A DNA stretch of 64,000 nucleotides, taken from contig NC_081409.1 in the NCBI RefSeq assembly GCF_030272615.1, positions 911,860,340 to 911,924,339 of the forward strand, read 5' to 3'. A program made the position numbers and the translations under genes. How positions within the stretch are numbered: the stretch's first letter is position 1; the number at the start of each line of letters is the position of its first letter. Shown here piece by piece: positions 45,354-56,665 of the stretch. Source of the DNA: Cryptomeria japonica (lineage: Eukaryota; Streptophyta; Pinopsida; Cupressales; Cupressaceae). A model generated the notes under the pieces. It searched no databases. It was not told where the DNA came from and saw only the letters and a program-made list of their open reading frames with translations.

Positions 45354-45445
45354 TGAATCCAATAAACCATTGTATTATTAAGTTTTTTTGCTAAGTCTAT
45401 TGGTTTCATTTCGCTAACATTTTTATATTTTTTCTTTGTCACAAG

Positions 45446-45510
45446 GCCACATGGATCCACCACATAGCACAGATAGGGGTGTAGGTCCCAACACTTCTAC
45501 GGAGTAGGTA
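45446..45510 (+). other. Possible short exon between SET and TNPA-like genes
   Basis: After TTGTCACAAG, the text ATGGATCCACCACATAGCAC opens a short frame (MDPPHSTDRGVGPN) that ends ACGGAGTAG|GTAAAC. It could be the first coding exon of the following gene with a stop created in its last codon, or part of a chain linking the SET exon to it. I cannot decide. Confidence 0.3.
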
Positions 45511-45622
45511 AACCTCATTGTAATTGTACAAATTAGATAGAATCAAACTGTTACATTATGATCTTTTCTTGAGTGTTTTGAAGTAATTTTGATAGTGTTA
45601 ATTATATTCTTGTCACAAACAG

Positions 45623-48285
45623 ATGTTCAGGATAAGGGAAAGGAACTTGCAGTACCTCAGCACCTCCATAGGGATGTGGGGCGCTCGACAGTGTTATGCG
45701 TTGATGACATCGCACTTAGCGCAAACTCTATGCAATTTGTACAAAAGAATATTAGAAAAATTAGGCAAGAGATTCTTGATTTGGCAAGCATAAGTCCTCA
45801 GACTGATGAGATAACAAAGAGGATGCAACTATTGTTGACGACAATGGAAAACTTGCAAATAAGCAGTAATGAAAGCTTTAATCATAACAAAAGTTCAATA
45901 ATGGTTTATATTTTTATCTCTTTTATGTCATTAACTAAAATATGTATGTGTTGTTTTTACAGAAATTTATAGGGCCTCATCATCCTAGTGGCGATGATCA
46001 TGGTATTGCGAGTAGTTCAGGTGATGACCATGTTCTATATATTAAAACCACTCCTTTGGACTTGTGAACTTGCTTTTTTAATGTTTTACATATTTAATGT
46101 ATTACTCTTCAGGTGCTGACATGGGTCCGAGGTCAAGCCCAACTATATTGTCGACTACAATGTCGGCAACACGTAGCATGCAGACATCGTCTGTTGCACC
46201 GGCTCGTGTTGACCTGCCCACTGGTGGTAGATCCCTCTTTTTCTCTCTCTTTCGTTATGTGTTTATTGCCCTTGAAGTGTTCTTTCTTGGAGGCATTTCA
46301 TAGTGGATTCATTTACTGTGGCAGGAGATGCACATGAGGATGCGCCAGAGGCGAGTACTGCTGATAACATACCATCATTTCCTGGATCTTCCCGTATTGC
46401 TAGTATGAGAACGTTGCAGGCCACATTGGTGGTGAGCGATGAAGAATTGATTCCCTTGAAGATACATAAGGTTCCAAGTACTTTAAAAATATTATTATAT
46501 ATAGTCTAATTGTAATTTACTTACTGGTCACTCATTTTGGACTAATGATCCCATGTTTTTTTTGCAGGAAATGATATTTTTTATAAAAAATTTAATGACA
46601 TTTCATTGCAGATATTTGGGCCCACCATACGTAAAAGGTGGAACATCATACGTGAACTAACCCTTATCCACTATTTTGATTTCATATCATTGCTAGAATA
46701 GTTTTCCTTTTATCCATTTCTTGAACTATATCAAAGGTAGCTTCAGTTTCTTTCTAAATCTAACAGGTTTGTTTTTGCTTTAAAGGTGGAATGACCAAGA
46801 AAAAAAAGTTAAAAGATGAACTCACAAACCGTATGGTAGGGTTGTTTGGAAATGACACATTTGACAAGACTAAGCTCTTGGAAAAAGATGGCACATATCT
46901 GAAGTATGTGAGGGACCAATACAGGACACATTTAGAGAAGAACGTAAAGTATGAGCGTCCCCCCATGATTCCAGAGAGGGAGTGGAAGGACCTGATTTTG
47001 GATGCAAAGGAGAGAATTGAAAGGAAAAAAGGAAATACACCACCAGACGCCAGAAGAAGGTATGTGATACTATTAAGAATGTGAATATGTACTAATTATT
47101 CATTATATTTATATAATCTAACATATTTCAAACTTTTCATAGATTGAGTGACACGTCAAAGGCAACCAAGGCAAGACAAGAAAAGCATGGGCAACACAAA
47201 CTCGACTCTGGTGGTTATATGAAACTTGCCGCACGAATTGTAAGAATCGGTAAATTAAGTATCACATCAAAATATTTATAAATTGTAAACAATTTTTTTT
47301 TTTATCAAACAATACAAGCAAAATTCACAATACTAAGCAAAAATGCAGGGCTTTGAATTCAATAGAGCGCCCACGGAAGATGACAAGAGAATTGGCTACC
47401 AGCAAGGCTATATAGTCATGGCTGAACGGCTACGAGAATTGAGTGGGCAAACACGAGATTCTGATGCATCTGTCACAAGGGTAATTAAGCTAAATGAAAA
47501 TTATTTCAAATTGAATACTTAGCCAATAATCTATTTGATGTTAAGTTTCAACATAAAGGGACTATATTTTTTTTAAATAAGCAAGCAATGATAACACTAC
47601 GCGTGACATTGCAATGCAGCATGATAATCGTGGAACAAAACCTGTACATGAAGGTCCGAATGTGCATCCTAGTAGTGGAGGTATTCATTTGCTATTAAAA
47701 TTTTTTTATGTAATTATTAATACAATTAAACATCTTAAATTGAAAATTAGTGTAGTAATTAATGTAACCTTTATTGTTAATATTTTAGAGCATGTAGTCG
47801 GTGGTGACCAAGTGGAGCATGATCCGGGTAGACAACATCAGGAACGTGATGTTCCCCAATCAGGTAAAGAGGACCACTATTATTCCTTTAAACAAATTTA
47901 ATTGCAATTGGTGTATTGATTAATGTAATGTTTCGTATTTCAACTCCAGAGGATCTAGAGGGTGCTCAGCATGTCGAGGTTGAGGCTAGACAAAATGATG
48001 TGGAAGATGATGTGGCCCCATCGGGTAAAGAGTGTAACGGTTGTGTTCTTTAAATTAATGAAATACTTGTAACAATAATAAAAAAATGTTTTGAATTTAA
48101 CCCAATTCTTTGTTATTGCAGAGGACCCCCCTTTGGTTCAGCATCCTCGTCCTTTGTATAGGACTAGGCATACATCAAGAGCACGAGAAGAGGACATAAC
48201 ATCTGCAGATGGGGGAAATGATGAAGAAACCGATGTTCCACTTAGTCTTTTCATAGCTTCAAAGAAAAAACAAAGAAAGAAATGA
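45623..48285 (+). CDS. Transposase_24 / TNPA-like multi-exon gene of the CACTA element
   Basis: Likely exons are 45623 to about 45865 (VQDKGKELAVPQHL, a helical DEITKRMQLLLTTMENLQ), 46113-46226, 46325-46470, about 46791-47060, 47143-47239, 47349-47480, about 47584-47680, 47789-47861, 47951-48024 and 48121-48285. The 46791 exon reads KYVRDQYRTHLEKNVKYERP and PEREWKDLILDAKERIERKK. The next has RLSDTSKATKARQEKHGQHK and SGGYMKLAAR, matching the Transposase_24 (En/Spm TNPA-like) family. The last exon ends with a basic KKKQRKK, a likely nuclear signal. Several short exons between 47584 and 48121 look alike (start GAG/GAT, end CCATCGG|GTAAAG). TNPA-type proteins bind subterminal repeats to help excision. 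Exon borders are inferred by eye. Confidence 0.62.
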
Positions 48286-51200
48286 TTGTAATCTACCTTA
48301 TTTGATAATGACTGATTTTTATGTGTAATGAATGTAATTATGTGCTAATGAATGTTCATGAATGATATGTGTTGATGATTATTGATGAATGTTGCGTTTT
48401 AATGAAAGTTAATGAAATTTATGTGTTAATGAACGTTATGTGATAATGAATGAATGTTATATTTTAATAATGGATGAAAGAATGAATGAATGTTAGATGT
48501 TAACGGGGAATTTAGAGTGATGTTTGGGGGGGGGGGGGGGGGGGAGGGGCCAAATGAGCTTCCACCTTCACGTGGTTGGCCCTATTAAGTAGAGAATATT
48601 AAACTATTCTCAAAACAAAGCGAAGCTCAATTATAAGATGTGAAATGTTTGAAAGGTGAGAGTCCACAAACAGATGTGAAATGTTTAAGTAGGCCTCCCA
48701 ATGAAGTGGATCTCATAGACACAAAGAATCCTATATAGAGAATCATTGAGAGCCCTTGAAGAAGCAAATTTGAACTTCAATGAAGCAATACATGATGGAG
48801 GAATATCTTGCAAGAGGAAATCAAAGTCATTATGGTGTCATCTAGATCTGAAATGTGGTCTACTTTTCAAAAAAGTAAAGATGCTTGATATGAATGTGTC
48901 CTAGTGGGGTGAATCTAGAAGACATATAATCCTATTGCAAAGAATCATGGAAAGTTCTAGAAGAAGCAACTTTTAATTCTGAAGTAGCAATGTGTACAAG
49001 AGATGTTCTCATTTGTAGATGGAATATCAAGAGGAGGATCACTAGTCCATGGACCATGTCATTGTTGTTAAATACCTATGCTTTTGTTCATAGTCACTTG
49101 GTGTAGGAATGAATTCAATGAGATAGGGTAGGAGATCCTACATAATGTAATTGTGGTTTCCCCATCAACCTCTACCATTGTGATTAAAGGGGTCTCAATC
49201 ATAGAAGGGTGGATAAGGTAGCATGGATAGGGAGGGCAGGTACAAGTTTACCCACTAAGCACACCACCTCATATGGATGGCAGACTACCACATGGGGCCA
49301 AGAGGGATGGTATATCCGCTCTTGGGCTTAGCATGTGGACAGCTTTGGGTGCCCTATCATGTTTCTCATCCAAGCCCTATTATGGTTTAACTCCAATTAT
49401 GCATTATAGATATTGTGTAGTTCACATAAAATTGAAATAATTATGAATATATGCTATCTAAACCTAGTTCAAATGGTTGCTCTATGAATTATACTTTCAA
49501 TACTTGTCTAACATGATTGCAGGTTTCAAAAATTATTCTAATACCCTGATGGTATTGTTTCTTCATTGGGACTACTCACATGCATTTGAGGACTGCTAAA
49601 CTATCATATTCACATAATATTGTCTCAATAATAAAAAGAGAACCCTAGGTCATCTTTACCATTATATGCTTTTGATCTTTCAACTCTGCGACTACAAATA
49701 AGATTTTAGTGGGATTCTAGGACTTCTCCTATGTTTTGATTTTTGCTTTCTCCATTGGGGCTATATTGTTCTAGGGTCTTAAACTAAGACAGTGATTGTC
49801 TCCTGTAGCTTCATCCCTAGTTGTCATTTGTATAATTTGATGCCAATAAGGACTGATATGTTGCTCCTTTCAGTGAAGCGTCATAGTTCTTTGGACTGCT
49901 CATACCATATTCTAAAATTTTATGAAAACCCTACAATGAATGACTTCTTGACTATCATCGTTGTTTGTATCTTACCATTGTGGATTTGAGTCTTGATTTG
50001 ACTATATGGCTTCTCTCAATAGAAAACTGTTTAAGGCATTTGTAACTTCTAATCCATGACTTCTCATCAAGCTTTGGCACATTGAGATTGGAACAGGGAT
50101 CCTATACACCATCACTAGAGGTTATCAACAAGAGAAGATTCACCTATTGATCCTTTGAACTGATAATTCTTGATTGCCTTTTTGACTCATCGTGCTTTGT
50201 AATGGTGATTATCTTATTTATGGCTTGATGGATATTGATCTCTCTCTCACAAGTGTTTCAACTAATCTTTGATGAATACAAACCCTTCTCTTTTGTTGAG
50301 TGCACATATCATGAATGCATTTATTTTTCTTAACTATCCATAATGACATTTTCAAATATCTGAGACTACACTTAGGCCTGTTATCTCTTGATTCTTCATT
50401 GGACTGTGGTTTCTTTGATAGTTCTTTGTAGCTTTATCTTTGAATGGTCACTATCTTATTTGTAGCTTTGTATTTCCTTTATGGTGGCAGACCTCATGCA
50501 ATGTTTTCACCTTTTAAACCAACACTAAACCTTTAAACAACCATCTGCATAGACAGTTTGATATCAAATTATGATACAACATTAATCATTTCACCGCTGT
50601 TATCAATTATATTTTTTCATGCTCAGTGTACATGCCTTCATTATGCTTGAGTTGATGACTGCTGCAACTTTATTACTGTCAAATCTGCTTCATGATGTCT
50701 TTTATGCATATGACATAATGTTAACCTATTTATCAGTGCTATAGACTTTTCACTTTGTGTCATGGCATCCTTTTATCTTTCATCAAGATCTAGGGGTGAA
50801 TAAAATAATTATGACACTAAATACCTATGACCTTGCACTATGAACTACCCTTGCACATCTTCTAGAACTTCATGGGCTATGGAAATACTGTGATTTTGAC
50901 CTTTCACAGCCTTTTGATTCTTTTTTGGGCTACTAGATGGTTGTCTTTGATCTGACTGTAGACCTTGGTGCTTCATATTTATTGTTCTCTCTTGAAAAGA
51001 CTTAGATTAGGACCTCTATTCATGCTTTGACAGTGATACTTGACACTGTCATCTCCATATCATGGCCACTGTCATTCATCAAATCTCATATATTGTTGCT
51101 CTCAGTGTTATACCTATCAGTTATCCATGTTGAAGACTCTCACACACCTTCTAACACTATCTTAGACTTGGCTTTTGCTATTTAATACAACATAAGACTG

Positions 51201-52422
51201 TAATGAGGCTGCTATTGTCATTGATTTGACAATTTCTAATGTCTGGTAGATGTCTTTGATGCTCTCAAATTGTTCTTGAAGCTTATATGGCTTGGTTTTG
51301 ATCCTTATAAGCTTTTAGACTGATTTAGGCACTATGATCTCACTGCAAATTTATCATTTATTGGTTGTTCTTTTGTTGATAGTGACATTTATCACTACTT
51401 TCATCTGAGGCAATCACTTCTTGACAATCAAAAGGTTGCCCATCAATTAGTTTTCATTGTCTTTAGCTTCTTGAGACCTCTTATTTATTGATAGAGAAAC
51501 ACAATATATTCTTCAATAATCAATCAAACCTACTCAATGTAACCCTATAACTTGTAATTTTTTGTTGTGATTGTCTTTGTGTTTTGTGTTTTAAACCATA
51601 AAAAAACTCTTATCATTGTCTTTTTAATTCAAAACCCTTCTTCATTACAAGCTCTAAGTAATCTATTCCTTGCTATACTTATGATTATCTATAAATGCTA
51701 TTCAAGAATTGGGGAAAACCTAGACACTATTATCAATGTCTAAACCTTCTAACAGACTACTCTACTAGTCCTTACTGTCATTGTTATTTTGGTGGAGGCT
51801 GGACTATACTTCATTTGAAACAAACAAACCATCCATACAAATCATGTTTTCTAAAAAATGTGAAATCCTAGACTAGAGTAAAGAAGATAGCTAGCCCAGA
51901 CATGAAATGCTTTGAATGTTCCAGACACATAGCTACTCTTTGTTAGAATTTCCCTTCTAATTTTGCAACATGTCATGGTTCTCCTTCTACGTGGCTGTCA
52001 TACTGCACCTTCGACTAGAGCTTACCAAACTGAATACTAGGGTTTTCTCCCATCAAAAGTGGAGTCCTCTACCAATGAACTCGAGATCCTCATCTTTACC
52101 ACAGGTTTATCTTGAATTTTGATTGACCTTAGTTAGAATGGGCATTGAATAGTCTAAGAAAATTACCTCCAAAATGTTAAACTCAAACTTCAACTATGAA
52201 TTATAAGGCCATGCAAGTTTTTATTTCTCTTTTGATGAGAGAGGGTGAGAGGAAGAGATAATGACCTGGAGAGGGTAGAGAAAGAGAAGTAGAGAGGGAG
52301 AGAAGAAGAGAGGGATGGAGAAAGAGACCTAGAGAGGGGAGAGAGAAGAGAGATGGTAGAGAGGGATAGAGAAGAGAGATAGTAGAAAAATCTTTTTCTA
52401 TATTTTTTTTTTTTCCAAAAAA
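48286..52422. other. CACTA 3' region without recognised coding sequence
   Basis: It starts with AATGAATGTT-type short repeats (48290-48500) and a G homopolymer (about 48525-48543). The remainder has no conserved domain on either strand that I can recognise. An AGAGAG-rich purine tract lies at 52240-52385, just before the right subterminal hairpin. Confidence 0.5.
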
Positions 52423-52610
52423 TCGGCCTACCGTCGGAATTCCAACATCAAAGGGTAAAAATTCCGACAAAGGAGTGTCGTTGGATGCACAGCATCCTCG
52501 TCGGAACTCTCATGGGGTCGTCGTAATTCCGACATAGGAGTGTCATCGGATGCACAGCATCCTCGTCGGAATTTTTACCCTTTGATGTCGGAATTCCAAT
52601 GGAAGGCCGA
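52423..52610. repeat. CACTA right subterminal hairpin with internal direct repeats
   Basis: Arms 52423-52468 and 52565-52610 are 46 bp long and complementary at all but four positions (inner part ACATCAAAGGGTAAAAATTC). The 96-bp loop holds two 41-bp direct repeats (52466-52506 and 52531-52571, sharing GGATGCACAGCATCCTCGTC). GTCGGA/TCCGAC motifs repeat throughout. These are good candidates for transposase or TNPA binding sites. Confidence 0.88.
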
Positions 52611-52785
52611 GATCGCGACGGTATTCTTTCTGGGTATGACCATCCATGGCGGCTGTCGGAAAGGTTAGAGAGGATGTCGGAATTGTGACGACCACAAGGA
52701 TAGTCGGAACTTCCGACAAAAAGTTTTCGACGGCCATTTTTGTTAGTAGTGCAACAAAATTGCGTTGGAATGACAACGATTTACC

Positions 52786-52814
52786 GTCAAAATTTTGACC
52801 CGAATGTACTAGTG
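52786..52814 (-). repeat. CACTA right terminal inverted repeat
   Basis: On the minus strand it starts CACTAGTACATTCGGGTCAA, pairing with the left terminus. TTG follows at 52815-52817. Confidence 0.9.
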
Positions 52815-52858
52815 TTGGATTCAACATAAAAGCTTCACATTTAGATCTATTGAGACAT

Positions 52859-52930
52859 GGACTAGCCAGGACTCAAACCTAGGACCTAACATATGCTACT
52901 GGAGTGCTCTACCATTGAACTACTGGCCCC
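52859..52930 (-). ncRNA. tRNA-like sequence in the TRIM 3' LTR
   Basis: This is the 72-nt counterpart of the tRNA-like sequence in the other LTR. Its B box reads GGTTTGAGTCC (one change) and its A-box region TAGTTCAATGG. Most differences between the two copies fall in the anticodon-arm/variable part. Confidence 0.7.
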
Positions 52931-52982
52931 TCTTGGATCAGTCCATCGTTGGTCCAGGTGTGGCTTATTTCCAACACCAACA

Positions 52983-52994
52983 CCCCCCCTTAAG
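52983..52994 (-). other. Polypurine tract of the TRIM
   Basis: CTTAAGGGGGGG on the minus strand directly precedes the 3' LTR. Confidence 0.8.
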
Positions 52995-53034
52995 CCACAC
53001 CTTTCGTGTGCTTGGTGCTCCTAGCTTGGATCTA

Positions 53035-53046
53035 GCTTTGATACCA
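53035..53046 (-). other. Primer binding site of the TRIM
   Basis: TGGTATCAAAGC on the minus strand abuts the 5' LTR without a gap. It differs from the common copia PBS TGGTATCAGAGC at one base. Confidence 0.88.
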
Positions 53047-53057
53047 TGTTGAGACAT

Positions 53058-53129
53058 GGACCAGCTAGGACTCGAACCTAGGACATTCCATACATTGTTG
53101 GAGTGCTCTACCACTGAGCTACTGGCCCC
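53058..53129 (-). ncRNA. tRNA-like sequence in the TRIM 5' LTR
   Basis: On the minus strand the 72 nt fold as a cloverleaf. The acceptor stem is GGGGCCA against TGGTCC. The D arm GCTC-AGTGGTA-GAGC is perfect, the T arm CTAGG-TTCGAGT-CCTAG is perfect, and the anticodon stem is weaker (TCCA/TGGA). The A box TAGCTCAGTGG (53111-53121) and B box GGTTCGAGTCC (53068-53078) are intact, so RNA polymerase III transcription is possible. No CCA end or clear anticodon is seen, so it is not a normal tRNA gene. Confidence 0.8.
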
Positions 53130-53186
53130 TCTTGGACCAATCCATTGTTGGTCTGGGTGTGGCTTATTTCCAACACCAACAAGATC

Positions 53187-56100
53187 CTATATCAAACCTA
53201 GCAAGAAAGTGCCCTTATTAGTATAAATTCTCGTCACATTTGAAAAAGGCTTATGTTATTAATGTGATGTTTAAACAATCCATAAGCTAATCCACCTATT
53301 CTAGAGTAGCACGTAACAAGATCTTGCTTAGTCACATTTTTTAGGTGGGCATCTATGGAGAGCATGCAATAGCCTTGAGCAACACCATCTAATGAATACA
53401 TGCTACATATTAACTAGCTAAAGGATGCTTGGTAAAGACACTTTGGCACAATTTTGCCTCATTGCAATTTAAAAACTAGGCCCGCTATATGAACTTACAA
53501 CTCATGGACACCAATGGGATGATTGGTGGGGTTACCTTTTCATTCGATATTGGGGCCCACTTCAAATGAGAGCGACATTTGTCACCCTTTCGTGAGTTCA
53601 CGAATTTGAGATTTTCTAACAAAATTACAATAGACTAAGGGAACACAACACATGGAACACTATGAACAAGCATGGCATCATTGTACACTAGGGGAAGAGC
53701 ACCAACTACTACCCATGTTCCAATAACCTTTCACTCCTTACACACTCAACCCCAATGACTAACTATAAAGAAACCTAACAAAAAACAAAATTCAAAAAAC
53801 TAAGCTCATTAATAAATTTCACCTATATCAATAGCCACCCATTTTTTAGCAATTTTGGACCATAAATGACCATTTGTGCACCATTATTGGCACCCATAGC
53901 GCACAACTACTAGGGCATGTGTGTGTAAGTATTAGCAAATTTAAGTGCACGATTGTTGAAGCATCTTTAAGTAGGTATCGGATGACACTCTGAAATGTGT
54001 ATTTTTTTACCCTTGTGCGCATAATGAATCCCACAACGTGCATTGTTACTACCCAGAAGTCGCATGTGGAGACAACAAATTTTTTTTGTCAAAATCCAAT
54101 GTACTGTTTAAAATCTTTGGATGTGTGAAGTTAGCTATAACGGCTATTGGTACGCTTCCCTAACATGAAGAGAAGTCAACGCACACAAGGCCCACTAGTA
54201 AACAAGCTACATGGTGCAATTTCACAGCATCATGACTTTATGGTGTGACTGCTTAAAGGAACCCACCATATGAAGACCTTGAGCAATAAAAAAATGACAA
54301 CTAACAACTACTCAACATTACGTAGAGACCATAACAAAACACTTTGAGGCAAAATAAAATAAATCCATGCAACTCGAAATAGGAAAGGCCTTAGGAAAGA
54401 GGGGTTGATAACATGACATAAGACATAAATTTGTAACTTCAGTTAATGGCAACCATGAGCAATAGGTGGACCTCATAACAAAACAAAAGTAACAAAGCCA
54501 ATAAGGTTTAGGTTTTAAGCCAAAGCAAATGAATAAAACCATTTTAAAAAAACTAGACAAAAACCCTAAAATCTTAGAAAGGCACTACCAATATTGACCC
54601 TAAAACAATATATTCTCATTCCAAGCTTATGATTTCTATATTGCAAAATAAGGCATGATTTCTATATTGCAAAAGAAGGCACAACATATTGAAGAATGTT
54701 CATATTGTGTCATATACTAGATGTCTCAATTTTGCAAGTATTATTTTCCACGTTTAGTTGATTGCTAGTGAATAACACAAATATTGGTTCCGAAACACAA
54801 TTTGCAGATATTATATATTTTCTTGGCTTTTGCTAATTGCTAATTTATCAAAAAGTGTAAGTTGCAATATACAAAGTTTTGCAGCCAACATATGTTAAAT
54901 ACATCGAGTTCCAAAACACTGTCCAAATTAAAAAGAAAAAAGGAAAAAGAAAAAAGAAAAAAAAAAAAGAAAAAAGAAAAAAAAATTAACCATCCCATAA
55001 ATAAAACAGTCAAAATTAAAAAGAAAAAAGAAAAAAAAAACTAACCATCCCATAAATAAATAAATAAATTAATAAGAAAAAGAAGAACATTGAATAAAAA
55101 GACAATGCACCTAAACAAGATCTTCCAAAACACTTATTTTGCTACCCACCCAACTTGCACCTATAAAATTCTCTTCAAAAATCACTGCAATTTAATGAAA
55201 AACACTTGCAATTCTTTCACCTATAATTCTCTTCAAAAATCACTGCAATTATCCTTCAAATATTTATGATTTTCTTCAGAGGTAATTCACTTTGAAAACA
55301 CTTACAAAATCTTGTTGGGCTCTTCTACTCGCATTTAAGCTTTGCTGCAAAGCCATGATCATGTTGCCGCCATTCATTAACACAAGGAAATAAGTGGCGA
55401 GCTATAGACACGGTATAGGAACCTACGACAAAGGCCACAAAAGCAAAACATGCAAAATAACATGCAATAACATTTGCTGAATTGTTGTTTTTTATATCTG
55501 TCACCACTCATCCTTTTAAAAAAAAATTATTCATAAAGCAAATAAGAGGGGAGATTTCTTGATTACCACGACACATTTGGCAAATTGCTGACTTTCTTGA
55601 AAACTCACAGGACGCTGTTAATTGTAACTTGGAAAATCCAAAGAAACAGTTGATTGTATGATCTTAAGCATTGATATACCCCTGCACGTGATAGATTTAA
55701 AAACGTGTAAAATAGATATCTTCCGCATGCACATTGGTACATTTACCCACATGAACTTAGCCTTCACCTGTGTTGGGTGCCATTTACCCACAATTTGAGT
55801 GCATTTTATGCTACTAGTATTTAAACACTTTTTACCCCGATTTTGAGACTAAGTTACAGAACTATATGACCATTTGATAAAATGGTGGAGTGTGGCCTGC
55901 AAAAGCTTGGAGTCGCCAATGATTTTCATATAGTTCAAGAAAATATTATATTCTACAAACTACAACATATTAAACCGAATTGCTTCAATATTCACTCATT
56001 TGGAAATAAAAACTAGATGATCCCAAAACACGAGAGATCATTTGAGTTGGTGATCATAACAAAACATCCAATTCCTTGAGCCTATACATATAGTGTTTGG

Positions 56101-56665
56101 GCCTTTAATTTGTTAATATTTCTCTTCTTATCAAATAGCTTGAAGTATATTTGCCAACAAACTATATGGCAATCATCCATGGCAAAAGAGGATTCATGTC
56201 AACTACAAAATTTCTGCAATGCATTCCATGTTTACAAACAATAAACATAGAGTTCCTATTAACGTATGTCCTTCATTCAACCAGAAATTATTCAGGTTAA
56301 AATGGACACACCAAAATTCATACAGCTAACCATCAAGATAATTATAACATTATTTTATAGCGAAGATCCTCTGCCTCGAGGTCTCAGAGGGATATAGTAA
56401 TATAACAAACAATTACAAGCCTCAAAAACTAACTCATGAATCATACACAAACCATCTTGATTAAACATTCCTATGCTCTCAACTTTTCCCAGCAAACATA
56501 TTCCCTAGAAAGAAAACAAGTTGCAAATACTCACTAAACACCCACACCACACCTGTGAGAAAAAAAATACACTTAATAGTCACAGGCTATTGTACACACT
56601 TCCTTACAAAATTAAAAAATAATGAAAAAATTACACAAATACAGCCAAAAGAAAGGCTCTGCTGG
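53187..56665. other. Intergenic stretch with A-rich low complexity
   Basis: No gene is recognisable. At 54928-55090 there is an A-rich block of AAAAAGAAAAA units with a CCATCCCATAAATAAA duplicate (54990 and 55044). A 35-bp local repeat (CACCTATAA ... TTCTCTTCAAAAATCACTGC) is at about 55150-55250. The Lys-rich frame here is an artefact. Confidence 0.55.

Larger units (their letters stand above)
34645..52814 (+). mobile_element. 18.2-kb CACTA (En/Spm) transposon carrying TNP2, SET and Transposase_24 genes
   Basis: The left end reads CACTAATACATTTGGGGTCA; the right end, reverse-complemented, reads CACTAGTACATTCGGGTCAA. Both ends are flanked by the 3-bp duplication TTG (34642-34644 and 52815-52817), as expected for CACTA elements. 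Subterminal TCCGAC/GTCGGA motifs recur at both ends, with a 44-bp palindrome on the left and a 46-bp-arm hairpin on the right. Inside, on the plus strand, are a TNP2 transposase gene (38111-43810), a SET-domain exon (44386-45353) and a Transposase_24-like gene (45623-48285). A solo LTR (40776-42164) has inserted into the transposase. Stops in TNP2 make it non-autonomous. Confidence 0.93.
52848..53181 (-). mobile_element. 334-bp TRIM retroelement with tRNA-like LTRs
   Basis: Two 135-bp direct repeats (52848-52982 and 53047-53181) flank only 64 bp of internal sequence. Both end ACACCAACA; the right one starts TGTTGAGACATGG, the left TATTGAGACATGG. On the minus strand the internal part starts TGGTATCAAAGC directly at the LTR end, a methionine-initiator-tRNA-type PBS, and ends CTTAAGGGGGGG, a polypurine tract. 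Perfect 5-bp duplications AGATC flank the unit (52843-52847 and 53182-53186). All this defines a terminal-repeat retrotransposon in miniature. The LTRs are about 86% identical by eye, so it is old. It encodes nothing and would need enzymes from a copia element. Confidence 0.9.

Noticed and set aside
48525..48543. G homopolymer as a G-quadruplex regulatory site
   Set aside because: It is a single G-run in decayed transposon sequence with no supporting context; such runs also occur as C-runs elsewhere in the window (3992, 32561, 41046).
52859..53129. Two ordinary nuclear tRNA genes
   Set aside because: Both lie inside the direct repeats of a PBS/PPT-bearing element with target duplications. 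The anticodon arm is weak and differs most between copies, and no proper anticodon or discriminator/terminator pattern is clear.
54862..55044. Lys-rich 60-residue protein
   Set aside because: It is only the reading of an A-rich low-complexity block.
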